Shown: piece after piece, positions 18,676 to 26,789 of the stretch
How the letters are laid out: the number at the start of each line of letters is the position of its first letter
How positions within the stretch are numbered: position 1 is the first letter of the stretch
Assembly (NCBI RefSeq): GCF_005405305.1
Contig: NZ_BJDU01000011.1
Coordinates: 1 to 64,000 of the forward strand
DNA: 64,000 bases
Direction of reading: 5' to 3'
Source: Companilactobacillus formosensis
GTDB lineage: Bacteria > Bacillota > Bacilli > Lactobacillales > Lactobacillaceae
Translations under genes and position numbers: made by a program
The notes under the pieces: model-generated
Databases searched by the model: none
What the model was told of the DNA's origin: nothing
What the model saw: only the letters and a program-made list of their open reading frames with translations

Positions 18676-18690
18676 ATTTGGAGGAAAACA

Positions 18691-19641
18691 ATGAAAAATA
18701 TACTTTCTATGTCACAATTATCAAATGAAGAGGTACTGAACTTAATTGATTCAGCGATTGATTTCAAAGCCGGTAAGAAGTCAGAAATCGGTCAAGATAA
18801 ATTTGCCATTAATTTATTTTTTGAAAACAGTACAAGAACAAAATCTAGTTTCCAAGTGGCTGAAATGAAGCTAGGAATGAAAGAAATCGAATTCGAAGCA
18901 TCAACATCTTCAACTTCTAAAGGTGAGACACTTTATGACACTGTCAAAACTGAAGAAAGCATCGGTGCAAGCGTAGCGGTTATTCGTCACAGCCAAGATA
19001 AGTATTACGAAGATTTAGTAAATAACCACAATTTAAAGATTCACATCATCAATGGTGGGGATGGTACTGGTCAACATCCTTCACAATCACTTTTGGATTT
19101 AATGACAATCTATGAACATTTTGGTAGCTTTGATGGTTTGAAAGTTGGGATTATTGGCGACTTAAGTCATTCACGAGTAGCTCATTCAAATGCTGAAATT
19201 TTAACAAGATTAGGAGCTCAAGTTTGTTTTGGTGGTTTAGATTCATGGTACACACCAGAATTTGCAGAAATTGGACCACACATGAGTGTCGACGAGCTTT
19301 GCCAAGAAATGGATGTTGTAATGTTACTCAGAGTTCAACACGAACGTCTTTCTGCTGAAGAAAACAAGAATTTCTCAAAAGCTGACTATTTTGAAAAATA
19401 TGGTTTGGATATGGATCGTGTCAATATGATGAAACCAGATGCTATGATCATGCATCCAGCTCCAGTAAATCGAGGAGCAGAAATTGCTGACGATGTCGTA
19501 GAATGCGATAAATCATATATTTTCCCTCAAATGGCTAACGGTGTCTTTATGAGAATGGCAATGATTGAAGCGGTTTTAGAAGGAGACAATGCAGAAGATG
19601 AACTTACTGGTCAAAAATGCAAAATTGTTCTACACAAATAA
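18691..19641 (+). CDS. pyrB: Aspartate carbamoyltransferase catalytic chain
   Basis: A 316-residue enzyme that joins carbamoyl phosphate and aspartate to carbamoyl aspartate, the committed pyrimidine step. The carbamoyl phosphate motif FENSTRTKSSF lies near residue 49; GQHPSQSLLD and MHPAPVNRGAE are also present. No regulatory chain (pyrI) is present, as usual in Firmicutes; control is through the two PyrR attenuators. ATG 18691 follows TTGGAGG. Its end overlaps pyrC by about 50 bases. Confidence 0.97.
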   Translation: MKNILSMSQLSNEEVLNLIDSAIDFKAGKKSEIGQDKFAINLFFENSTRTKSSFQVAEMKLGMKEIEFEASTSSTSKGETLYDTVKTEESIGASVAVIRHSQDKYYEDLVNNHNLKIHIINGGDGTGQHPSQSLLDLMTIYEHFGSFDGLKVGIIGDLSHSRVAHSNAEILTRLGAQVCFGGLDSWYTPEFAEIGPHMSVDELCQEMDVVMLLRVQHERLSAEENKNFSKADYFEKYGLDMDRVNMMKPDAMIMHPAPVNRGAEIADDVVECDKSYIFPQMANGVFMRMAMIEAVLEGDNAEDELTGQKCKIVLHK

Positions 19642-20869
19642 ATTAATCAATTGTGATCTCTTGATTGAAGATGGCAAGTTTTCAAAAATTGCCGAAAATA
19701 TTCATCCTCAAGGCAGTAAAATAATCGATGCCAAGTTCAATCTAGTTACGCCAGGTTTGGTTGATATTCACGTCCATTTCAGAGAACCAGGCCAAGTTCA
19801 CAAAGAAACGATTGAAACAGGAACAAAAGCCTCAGCTCATGGCGGCTTTACGACAGTCGGTGCGATGCCTAATGTTATTCCCGTACCTGACGATGCCGAA
19901 AAATTTACGAAGCAAATTGAATTGAATCAGAAGAATTCAGTTATCCATACTTTGCAATATGCACCGGTCACTAAAGATGAAACGAGTGATGAATTAGTTG
20001 ATATTGAAAAGTTAAGCGAATTAGGAGCCTTTGCTTTTTCAAATGATGGTCATGGGATCATGAATGCTAAGTCGATGTTTGACGCTATGGAAAGGATTGC
20101 AGCTATTAACAGTCATTTAGCGGCCCACGTTGAAGACAAGAACCTCTTTAATAAAGGAGTCATTAATTTTGGACCAGCAGCTACACGTTTAGGCTTGCCA
20201 GGTATCCAACAAGTAGCAGAGACATCGCAATTAGCTAGAGATTTGATGTTAGCTAAAGAGACTGGCGTTCACTATCACGTTTGCCACATTTCTACTAAAG
20301 ATGGTGTGGATTTAGTCAGAATGGCTAAGGACGCTGGAATTAACGTTACTTGTGAAGTATCGCCACACCACTTGTTATTGAGTGAAGACGATATTTTGAC
20401 CGATGATGCTAATTTCAAGATGAATCCACCATTGCGTAGTGAAAATGATCGTCAAGCTTTAATCAGTGGTCTACAAGATGGCACGATCGATATGATTGCG
20501 ACCGACCATGCACCACATGCTGAAAATGAGAAGAATCAAGGTTTTGAAAAGAGTGCCTTTGGGATTACTGGTATCGAAACGAGTTTCCCATTGATGTACA
20601 GTCGCTTAGTCAAGACTGGCATCATCAGCTTAGAGAAATTATTGAACCTGATGTCGACTAATCCAAGTAGGATTTTTGAATTAAATGAAGCTGGAGAAAT
20701 TAAGCTCGGACAAAAAGCTGATTTTTCAATCATTAATTTAGATGACGAATTTGAAATTAAAAAGGAGAATTTTATTTCCAAAGGTTTCAACAGTCCATTT
20801 ATCGGACAAAAGGTCTTTGGTTCAGTGCAACAAACTTATTGTGATGGACAACTAGTCTATTCGAAATAA
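19589..20869 (+). CDS. pyrC: Dihydroorotase
   Basis: A 426-residue zinc amidohydrolase that cyclises carbamoyl aspartate to dihydroorotate. Metal-binding motifs DIHVHFREPG near residue 60 and ATDHAPH near 305 are intact, as is the GFTTVGAMPN segment. The start is uncertain: ATG 19589 lies 3 bases after AGGAG, and ATG 19598 lies 12 bases after it. Both overlap the pyrB end, so translation is probably coupled. Residue MNLLVKNAK at the second ATG looks like a typical amidohydrolase start. Confidence 0.95.
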   Translation: MQKMNLLVKNAKLFYTNKLINCDLLIEDGKFSKIAENIHPQGSKIIDAKFNLVTPGLVDIHVHFREPGQVHKETIETGTKASAHGGFTTVGAMPNVIPVPDDAEKFTKQIELNQKNSVIHTLQYAPVTKDETSDELVDIEKLSELGAFAFSNDGHGIMNAKSMFDAMERIAAINSHLAAHVEDKNLFNKGVINFGPAATRLGLPGIQQVAETSQLARDLMLAKETGVHYHVCHISTKDGVDLVRMAKDAGINVTCEVSPHHLLLSEDDILTDDANFKMNPPLRSENDRQALISGLQDGTIDMIATDHAPHAENEKNQGFEKSAFGITGIETSFPLMYSRLVKTGIISLEKLLNLMSTNPSRIFELNEAGEIKLGQKADFSIINLDDEFEIKKENFISKGFNSPFIGQKVFGSVQQTYCDGQLVYSK

Positions 20870-20885
20870 AGAATGAGGGGTAAAA

Positions 20886-21578
20886 ATGAATAAGCCAGTA
20901 ATAGTAGCGTTAGATTTTGCAGATGATTTTGAATGTATTAACTTTTTGAATCAATTTCCTAAGGATCAAAAATTGTTTTTGAAGATTGGTTTGGAAATGT
21001 TTTGTCAATTCGGTTATCCGTTTGTTAGAAACTTAAGAGAACGTGGTTACAATATTTTTCTCGATTTGAAGTTGCATGATATTCCCAATACAGTTAAGAG
21101 AACTTGTGAAATGATTGCTAAGTGGGATGTTCAAATGTTAACCGTTCATGCCAGTGGTGGTGCTGAAATGATTGCTGCTGCCAAAAAAGGTCTAGTAGGT
21201 TCTGATACAAAGTTACTTGCTGTTACACAATTGACTTCATTAGGACAAACTGAATTAAGGGATGAATTGCAAGTACCACTTCAATCTCAAGACTACGTTA
21301 CTCATCTAGCAAAATTAGCGTTTGACAACAAAGCCGATGGCGTTATTTCGTCAGCCTTGGAAGTGCCAATGATCAAACAAGCTACTAGTGAAAACTTTTT
21401 ATGCGTTACCCCAGGTATTCGTCCCAAAGCATCACAAGTGGAAGATCAAAAGCGTGTCGCTACACCAGCCAAAGCTAAAACTTTAGGTAGTGATGCGATT
21501 GTAGTCGGTCGTCCGATTACTTTAGCTGAAAATGGTTATCAAGCATACATGAATATTTGTAAGGAGTGGAATAAATAA
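20886..21578 (+). CDS. pyrF: Orotidine-5'-phosphate decarboxylase
   Basis: A 230-residue TIM-barrel enzyme producing UMP. The catalytic DLKLHDIPNTV motif near residue 60 and the phosphate-binding GIRP and DAIVVGRPI segments are intact. ATG 20886 follows GAGGGGT. It sits directly after pyrC, where many lactobacilli have carAB; those genes are absent here. Its stop overlaps the pyrE ATG by one base. Confidence 0.96.
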   Translation: MNKPVIVALDFADDFECINFLNQFPKDQKLFLKIGLEMFCQFGYPFVRNLRERGYNIFLDLKLHDIPNTVKRTCEMIAKWDVQMLTVHASGGAEMIAAAKKGLVGSDTKLLAVTQLTSLGQTELRDELQVPLQSQDYVTHLAKLAFDNKADGVISSALEVPMIKQATSENFLCVTPGIRPKASQVEDQKRVATPAKAKTLGSDAIVVGRPITLAENGYQAYMNICKEWNK

Positions 21579-22216
21579 TGGATAAAATCTCAGTCGCAAA
21601 CAATATTGCCAGTCAATTATTAAAAATCAAGGCGGTAACCTTGAATCCCAAAGAACCTTTCGTTTGGGCTAGTGGTATTAAGGCTCCGATTTATACGGAC
21701 AACCGTTTGACCATTGCTTATCCAAATTTTCGCCAAACAATTGCACATGATTTAGCTGAATTGATCAAAGAAAAATATCCCGATGCTGAAGTTATCGGAG
21801 GAGTTGCTACAGCAGGAATCCCACATGCTACTGGTGTTTCTAATATTTTGAACTTGCCATTGAACTATGTACGTCCTCAAAAAAAGGATCACGGCAAGAA
21901 GAGTCAAATTGAAGGTCGTTGTCAAAAGGGCGACAAAGTTGTTTTGATCGATGACTTGATTTCAACTGGTGGCAGTATTTTAAAAGCTGTCAAAGCCGTT
22001 GAAGAAGAGGGTGGTGATGTGATTGGAACTGTCGCAATTTTCTCTTATGATTTACCAGAAAGTACCAAGAACTTTGCCGATGCTCACACTAAATTATTTA
22101 CATTAACGGATTATCCAACCATGATTCAAGTGGCTCAAAAATTGGATTATGTTGAAGAAAGCGATATGGAATTATTGCAACAATGGTATCAAGATCCAGA
22201 AAGTTGGGGTAAATAA
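21578..22216 (+). CDS. pyrE: Orotate phosphoribosyltransferase
   Basis: A 212-residue type I phosphoribosyltransferase that converts orotate and PRPP to OMP. The PRPP-binding loop VVLIDDLISTGGSI lies near residue 122, with YVRPQKKDHGKKSQIEG ahead of it. The ATG overlaps the pyrF stop in TAATG, and its own stop overlaps the pyrD ATG in the same way, so the last three genes form a tightly coupled unit. Confidence 0.96.
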   Translation: MDKISVANNIASQLLKIKAVTLNPKEPFVWASGIKAPIYTDNRLTIAYPNFRQTIAHDLAELIKEKYPDAEVIGGVATAGIPHATGVSNILNLPLNYVRPQKKDHGKKSQIEGRCQKGDKVVLIDDLISTGGSILKAVKAVEEEGGDVIGTVAIFSYDLPESTKNFADAHTKLFTLTDYPTMIQVAQKLDYVEESDMELLQQWYQDPESWGK

Positions 22217-23361
22217 TGAGTCTATATAAGTTAGTTCGTCCAGTGATTTTCAAAGGTGATCCTGAAGTTGACCATCATTTAGTGGCTAGTGGTTTAAAGA
22301 TGTTCAACAAGACGCCGGAAGTTTTGGAAACGATGTTTCAAGCTAAAAAGCCTAATAATATTAAGGTGACCGTCAAAGGAGTTACCTTCGACTCACCAAT
22401 TGGTATTGCTGCAGGTTTTGACAAAAAAGCTGAATTTTATAATAGTTTAGGTGCTTTAGGTGCCGGATTCGTCGAAATTGGTAGTATCACTAAAAATAAT
22501 CAACCCGGCAATAAGAAAAAACGGATCTTTCGTCTGCCAGAAGACAACGCCATTATCAATCGTATGGGTCTGAATAATTTAGGCGTTGAGGAGACAAGAC
22601 GTCATCTGGCTAATACTCCTAAACATGTTAAAGTTGGTATTAGCGTGGCCCCAGGACATGGTTTGAGCAGTGAAAAAATGGTCGAAGAGATGGTTGAAGA
22701 CATCAAAGAGATTCATTCTTTTGGTGACTATATTGCTTTGAATCAAAGTTGCCCTAACCAAAAAGGTGTGACAACTTTACAAGAAATTCCGGTAGCTAAG
22801 AACTTGTTGCAAAAGATTCACAATTTGCACATTAAGGAACCAGTATTTTGTAAATTTGGCAATGACATCACTGCTGAACAACTAATTGAATTGATTAATG
22901 AGACTGACGGTTTGATGGATGGAATTATTTTGACTAATACAGCTTCAAACCCTAGTCCAATTCATGACAATCTCAAGTCAGCTCATAAAAATGAGGGTGG
23001 TGGTCTCAGCGGTAAGCCAATCTTCAAGAAATCATTGAGTTTGACTAGAGCGATTCATGCTGCCTTTCCTAATCTACCAATCATGTTCTCCGGTGGGGTA
23101 TTTACTCCTGAAGATGCCAAAGCAGCTTTGAATGCTGGAGCAAGTTTGGTTCAAGTTTATACGGGCTTTATTTATAACGGACCTACTTTAATGAAACAAA
23201 TTAATAAATATTTATCAGAAAATGAAATTATTAATTCAAATGATTACCAAAATGTTTGCGAAGCTCCAATTAGAGATTCTGAAGATATAACTGTTACACC
23301 AATTAACGAAGATAAAAAATTGGAATTGGATGCCAACTCTGGCGCATCATTTCACGAATAA
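22216..23361 (+). CDS. pyrD: Dihydroorotate dehydrogenase, class 2-like with a cysteine catalytic motif
   Basis: A 381-residue FMN-dependent flavoprotein that oxidises dihydroorotate to orotate. The N-terminal extension and the segments GIAAGFDKKAEFYNSLGALG and NRMGLNNLG resemble class 2, membrane-linked quinone-dependent enzymes. The catalytic segment reads NQSCPNQKG: class 2 enzymes usually have Ser in SSPN, while class 1 has Cys in LSCPN. GGGLSGKPIF and the phosphate-binding MFSGGVFTPEDA and GASLVQVYTGF follow. No pyrK partner is present. The electron acceptor is therefore uncertain. The tail after about residue 345 is longer than usual. Confidence 0.9.
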   Translation: MSLYKLVRPVIFKGDPEVDHHLVASGLKMFNKTPEVLETMFQAKKPNNIKVTVKGVTFDSPIGIAAGFDKKAEFYNSLGALGAGFVEIGSITKNNQPGNKKKRIFRLPEDNAIINRMGLNNLGVEETRRHLANTPKHVKVGISVAPGHGLSSEKMVEEMVEDIKEIHSFGDYIALNQSCPNQKGVTTLQEIPVAKNLLQKIHNLHIKEPVFCKFGNDITAEQLIELINETDGLMDGIILTNTASNPSPIHDNLKSAHKNEGGGLSGKPIFKKSLSLTRAIHAAFPNLPIMFSGGVFTPEDAKAALNAGASLVQVYTGFIYNGPTLMKQINKYLSENEIINSNDYQNVCEAPIRDSEDITVTPINEDKKLELDANSGASFHE

Positions 23362-23363
23362 TA

Positions 23364-23411
23364 AATAAGAGCCAAGATTGTGTTTTTCTACAATCTTGGC
23401 TCTTATTTTGT
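23364..23411. terminator. Bidirectional terminator, pyrD and lctP
   Basis: A perfect 17-base inverted repeat, AATAAGAGCCAAGATTG and its complement, with a 10-base loop between two convergent genes. Confidence 0.88.
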
Positions 23412-23417
23412 CATTTT

Positions 23418-25004
23418 TTAGATAACGAGTGTGAAGATGAAACCAACGATACCAACTACTAGTCCGTAAATTAAAGCCGGTACGGCGGTTTTTCTTAAGA
23501 TATTTCCTTCTTGTCCAGCAAGCCCAACGACTGAACTAACTGAAACGATATTGTGAACACAGATCATGTTACCAGCAGCTGCACCAATCAACTGAGCCGC
23601 TAAAACTAAGTCAGTACCGACGCCAGCTTTTGTAGCGATATCGGCTTGAATTTGTCCGAAAGTCAAAGTCGAAACGGTCGTACTACCAGTTACGAATGAA
23701 CCTAATTGTCCTAAGAATGGCGCAATGACGATCCAAACAGAAGATAGGTATTTGGAAATAATTTGAGCGATATACATTGGCATGCTAGGGATGTTACTTT
23801 GATTTAATTCTGAATTAGTGAAAATTTGTACCATGATCAAAGTAACTATCAAAGCAATCGCCGTAGATTTCATTGAAAAAGCAACCTTTTTAGCAGTGGG
23901 TAAGAAGGCCTTGAGTGATTTGACTTGAAGCAATAAACCAATGATAGCCGCAATTGTTAATAGAGTACCAGGAGAATAGAGAAATTCCCAATCTGAATTG
24001 ATTTGCTTGAAACCAAGAATATTATTCCAAGATAAATTGATATTTTGAGTCAAAAAATTCTTTAGAGGCATGATAGTTCTGGTAGCTAAAAGTAATAAAA
24101 TAACGACGATGTATGGAGACCAAGCTGTTAATAAGGACATTGAATGATCGGATTTGATTTCTTTTTTAGAAATTGTCCAAGGCTTTTGGAGAATTTTTTT
24201 AGGCAATAAGAAGTTAAATTTAATAGAAACAATGGCAATGATTATCGTGAAAAATGGGGCTAAGATTGCTACAAATTCGTAACTGATCAAGAATGAAACC
24301 ATTAGAGCGAATAAACTGTAAACTAAGCCGATAAACAAAGTCCAAGGTATTAAGGCTAAAAAATCTTTTGATTTATTCTTGTCATTTTTGCCAAAGAGGA
24401 ATATCAACATGAAGACTAATAAAAGTGGCATGAATGTTCCAGAAAATAAGTCTAATTGAGTGATACGTTGACCGATATTATTTAAAAAATCGCCCTTATC
24501 ACTGACATTACTCAATCCAACTGTTAAAGGTGTTCCTACAGCACCAAAGGAAGCGGGAGTTGAATCGGCTACTAGCGATAAAGTGACCGCAGCCATGGGT
24601 GAATATCCTAAAGCAATCATCAAAGGTGCTGTAACCATTGCTGGCGTACCAAATCCAGAAACTCCTTCGATCAAGCCACCAAACAAGAAGGCTACTAAAA
24701 TCAATTGGAGACGCATATCACCGGAAATTTGATGGAATCCAGAATTGATACGGTCGATTGCTCCAGTGTGCTGCAAAATATTCAGCATCATCAAAGCACC
24801 AAATAATATCCAAAGAATGGGAAGTGCCTTGTGAATGGATTGAAAAATTGATGCTAACAATACTTTAGTAGGCATTTTCCAAAAGAAATAACCTTCTAAC
24901 AAGACAATCGCTGCACTGATCGACATCCCTTTGGTAGCTGGCAAGTTGAGAATACCTAAAAGGATTAGTGGCAAAATAACAGCAGAAAGTGCGATTAAAA
25001 TCAT
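23418..25004 (-). CDS. lctP: L-lactate permease (LctP family)
   Basis: A 528-residue polytopic membrane protein (about 13 hydrophobic segments) of the lactate/glycolate permease family. Family segments include GGLIEGVSGFGTPAMVTAPLM, SLVADSTPASFGAVGTP and GSFVTGSTTVSTLTFGQ. It likely carries lactate with protons, uptake or release. ATG 25004 follows GAGGGAG. The gene is monocistronic and convergent to pyrD. Confidence 0.9.
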   Translation of the reverse strand: MILIALSAVILPLILLGILNLPATKGMSISAAIVLLEGYFFWKMPTKVLLASIFQSIHKALPILWILFGALMMLNILQHTGAIDRINSGFHQISGDMRLQLILVAFLFGGLIEGVSGFGTPAMVTAPLMIALGYSPMAAVTLSLVADSTPASFGAVGTPLTVGLSNVSDKGDFLNNIGQRITQLDLFSGTFMPLLLVFMLIFLFGKNDKNKSKDFLALIPWTLFIGLVYSLFALMVSFLISYEFVAILAPFFTIIIAIVSIKFNFLLPKKILQKPWTISKKEIKSDHSMSLLTAWSPYIVVILLLLATRTIMPLKNFLTQNINLSWNNILGFKQINSDWEFLYSPGTLLTIAAIIGLLLQVKSLKAFLPTAKKVAFSMKSTAIALIVTLIMVQIFTNSELNQSNIPSMPMYIAQIISKYLSSVWIVIAPFLGQLGSFVTGSTTVSTLTFGQIQADIATKAGVGTDLVLAAQLIGAAAGNMICVHNIVSVSSVVGLAGQEGNILRKTAVPALIYGLVVGIVGFIFTLVI

Positions 25005-25087
25005 AAAAAACTCCCTCTTTTAAATTAATTTTATATATTATATAATTTTTTACTTATGTTTGGGAACAGATTTTGAAAAAATTTTAA

Positions 25088-25122
25088 TCAAAAAACGAAC
25101 CTAAAATAAATATAGGTTCGTT
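25088..25122 (-). terminator. Terminator of the small minus-strand gene
   Basis: On the minus strand AACGAACCTA pairs with TAGGTTCGTT and leads into a T-run. Confidence 0.75.
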
Positions 25123-25385
25123 TATAACATTTTAAGAGGACCGCCATCGATTCCTTTGGTAACGGTTACATCGTCAGGATTGATTTCAGTATTCTCAGTC
25201 AATAGTTTATTCAAATGTCTGTTGAAGTCTTCTTCATCTAGCTGTGATTTAACATGCCAAGATGAGAAATCTCCATTAGTAAAAATATCACCGAGTTTTT
25301 CAAAAGCGTCGATTTTTTTAGGATCGATTAAATTATCAGATTTAATGTCTACAAAATAGTTGGTATACCACAATAAGAACGCCAT
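25122..25385 (-). CDS. Small protein of unknown function
   Basis: An 87-residue acidic protein with no recognised domain. It starts MAFLLWYTNYFVDIKS and continues with charged helices. ATG 25385 has a CGGAGGA site 5 bases upstream and fits better than the distal start at 25418. It has its own terminator and is divergent from the thioesterase gene, so it looks like a real monocistronic gene. Function unknown. Confidence 0.65.
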   Translation of the reverse strand: MAFLLWYTNYFVDIKSDNLIDPKKIDAFEKLGDIFTNGDFSSWHVKSQLDEEDFNRHLNKLLTENTEINPDDVTVTKGIDGGPLKML

Positions 25386-25461
25386 AATTTCCTCCGAAAG
25401 TTGTATTACTACTATCATAATATAATTTATTTGGTAGCGGTTAACTTTTTGGCAAAAAAGA

Positions 25462-25490
25462 TTGTTAGAATTGAATACTACTATTAGAAT
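25462..25490 (+). promoter_or_regulatory. Promoter of the thioesterase gene
   Basis: TTGTTA (25462-25467), 17 bases, TAGAAT (25485-25490), 19 bases before the start codon. Confidence 0.55.
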
Positions 25491-25509
25491 ATCCCTAGAG
25501 AGGTAGATT

Positions 25510-26007
25510 ATGACTCAAAAGACGTGTCAACAAACGAGAACTATTAGTGAACGAATAATTTTTGATAAAGATTTAAATGATAAAAAAACGCTCTTCGGTG
25601 GAAAAACTTTGAGTTTATTGGACGAGAATGCTGGCCTAGCTAGTTTTAAGTTCGTCAAAGGCAAGATCGCTACCGCCGGATATGATCACGTTAATTTTTG
25701 GAATCCAATCACGACTGATAAATACATCAAGATGGAATCTTTTGTGACGGGTGTACATCACCGACAGATAGAAGTCTTTACGAAAGTTATTAGTCACGAT
25801 TTAAAAACTGATAAATCTGAAATTGCTTTTACCAGTTTTTGCACTTTAATAGTCTTAAAATCTAATGATGAAATGGAAATTCCCAAAATCATTCCTGAAA
25901 CTGCTGAAGAAAAATATCTTTGCCAAGGGTTTGAAACTCGTTTAAAACAAAGAAAAGCTGAATATTTACAAAAAAATGAATTCTTAGGACATTTGAGCCT
26001 AAATTAA
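25510..26007 (+). CDS. Acyl-CoA thioesterase (hotdog fold)
   Basis: A 165-residue hotdog-fold protein of the YkhA/YciA acyl-CoA thioesterase group. The helix segment LFGGKTLSLLDENAGLASFKF and the strand ATAGYDHVNFWNPI match this group, including the Asp/Glu of the active-site helix. It hydrolyses acyl-CoA thioesters of undefined chain length. ATG 25510 follows AGAGAGGTAG. Monocistronic, with a bidirectional terminator downstream. Confidence 0.85.
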   Translation: MTQKTCQQTRTISERIIFDKDLNDKKTLFGGKTLSLLDENAGLASFKFVKGKIATAGYDHVNFWNPITTDKYIKMESFVTGVHHRQIEVFTKVISHDLKTDKSEIAFTSFCTLIVLKSNDEMEIPKIIPETAEEKYLCQGFETRLKQRKAEYLQKNEFLGHLSLN

Positions 26008-26027
26008 AGGAAACTGAGATGAAAATT

Positions 26028-26073
26028 AAAAGCCGCAATAGAGTGTATGATAGACATTCTATTGCGGCTTTTT
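26028..26073. terminator. Bidirectional terminator
   Basis: AAAAGCCGCAATAGA and TCTATTGCGGCTTTTTT flank a short loop between convergent genes. Confidence 0.85.
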
Positions 26074-26076
26074 TGA

Positions 26077-26619
26077 TCAATCGATTTTCTCAGCTAATTT
26101 TTTTAAGACATTGCTTAAACGGAACAAAGTATTTTTGGAATCGTGAAATTGATTATAACTCAAATCTAAATCAATTTTGTCTTGATTGATTTCCAGTCGT
26201 AGAAAAAATGGCTTTCTCAAAAAAGGCAAAAAAGACTGCTTGGCAGGTTTAATGGTCAAAAGATTATCTAAATCATATTGATTGTTGCGTTCAATAATTT
26301 TGAAGCCCTTGATCTGCGAGTAACTGATAAATTGAAATTCCGTTCGATTGGGAAAGAGAATCATTTTTAATTTATCCCAATATGAGTTCATTTTGTAGTA
26401 CGAAATTCCATGATTTTCTAGTTGCCAATGACCAAATATTTTTGGTAAATTGACCGGAAAATAGATGCAAAGTAACAAAAATAAAACTGCCAAAAATGAT
26501 ATTATTGCAATTTTAATGTTAGCGATTAACCCCAGACCACCAACTAAAAAACCACCAATGAAACTGACAATTAATGGACGATGATTGATTCTTTTTCCGA
26601 ATTCGATCGTATCAGTCAT
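26077..26619 (-). CDS. Membrane protein of unknown function
   Basis: A 180-residue protein with two adjacent transmembrane segments (about residues 14-32 and 34-53), then a cytoplasmic part with alternating strands (GFKIIERNNQYDLDNLLTI, FFLRLEINQDKIDLDL) that resembles a PH-like domain. I do not recognise the family; an EbsA-like protein is one possibility. ATG 26619 follows AGGGAGA. It is divergent from the YfcC carrier and shares its upstream region, which contains a perfect cre site. Confidence 0.65.
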   Translation of the reverse strand: MTDTIEFGKRINHRPLIVSFIGGFLVGGLGLIANIKIAIISFLAVLFLLLCIYFPVNLPKIFGHWQLENHGISYYKMNSYWDKLKMILFPNRTEFQFISYSQIKGFKIIERNNQYDLDNLLTIKPAKQSFLPFLRKPFFLRLEINQDKIDLDLSYNQFHDSKNTLFRLSNVLKKLAEKID

Positions 26620-26660
26620 TCTAATGTCTCCCTCTTAAATCTAATAATATTGTAATATTT

Positions 26661-26674
26661 TGTAATCGTTTACA
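26661..26674. promoter_or_regulatory. cre site (CcpA operator)
   Basis: TGTAATCGTTTACA fits the consensus TGWAANCGNTNWCA at every position. It lies between the divergent unknown membrane protein and the YfcC-dipeptidase operon, so either may be under carbon catabolite control. Confidence 0.75.
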
Positions 26675-26789
26675 CAACTGGCATTAAAGGAAAATTTATT
26701 TACAAATATTTCCATGGAAACCATTGTAATAGTTTATTTTATCGTATATCCTGAAACTATATTATAAATATATATAGGAGGGTTGATTC

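Noticed and set aside
18585-18767. A 60-codon minus-strand frame over the pyr leader
   Set aside because: It overlaps the PyrR attenuator and the pyrB start; no supporting signal.
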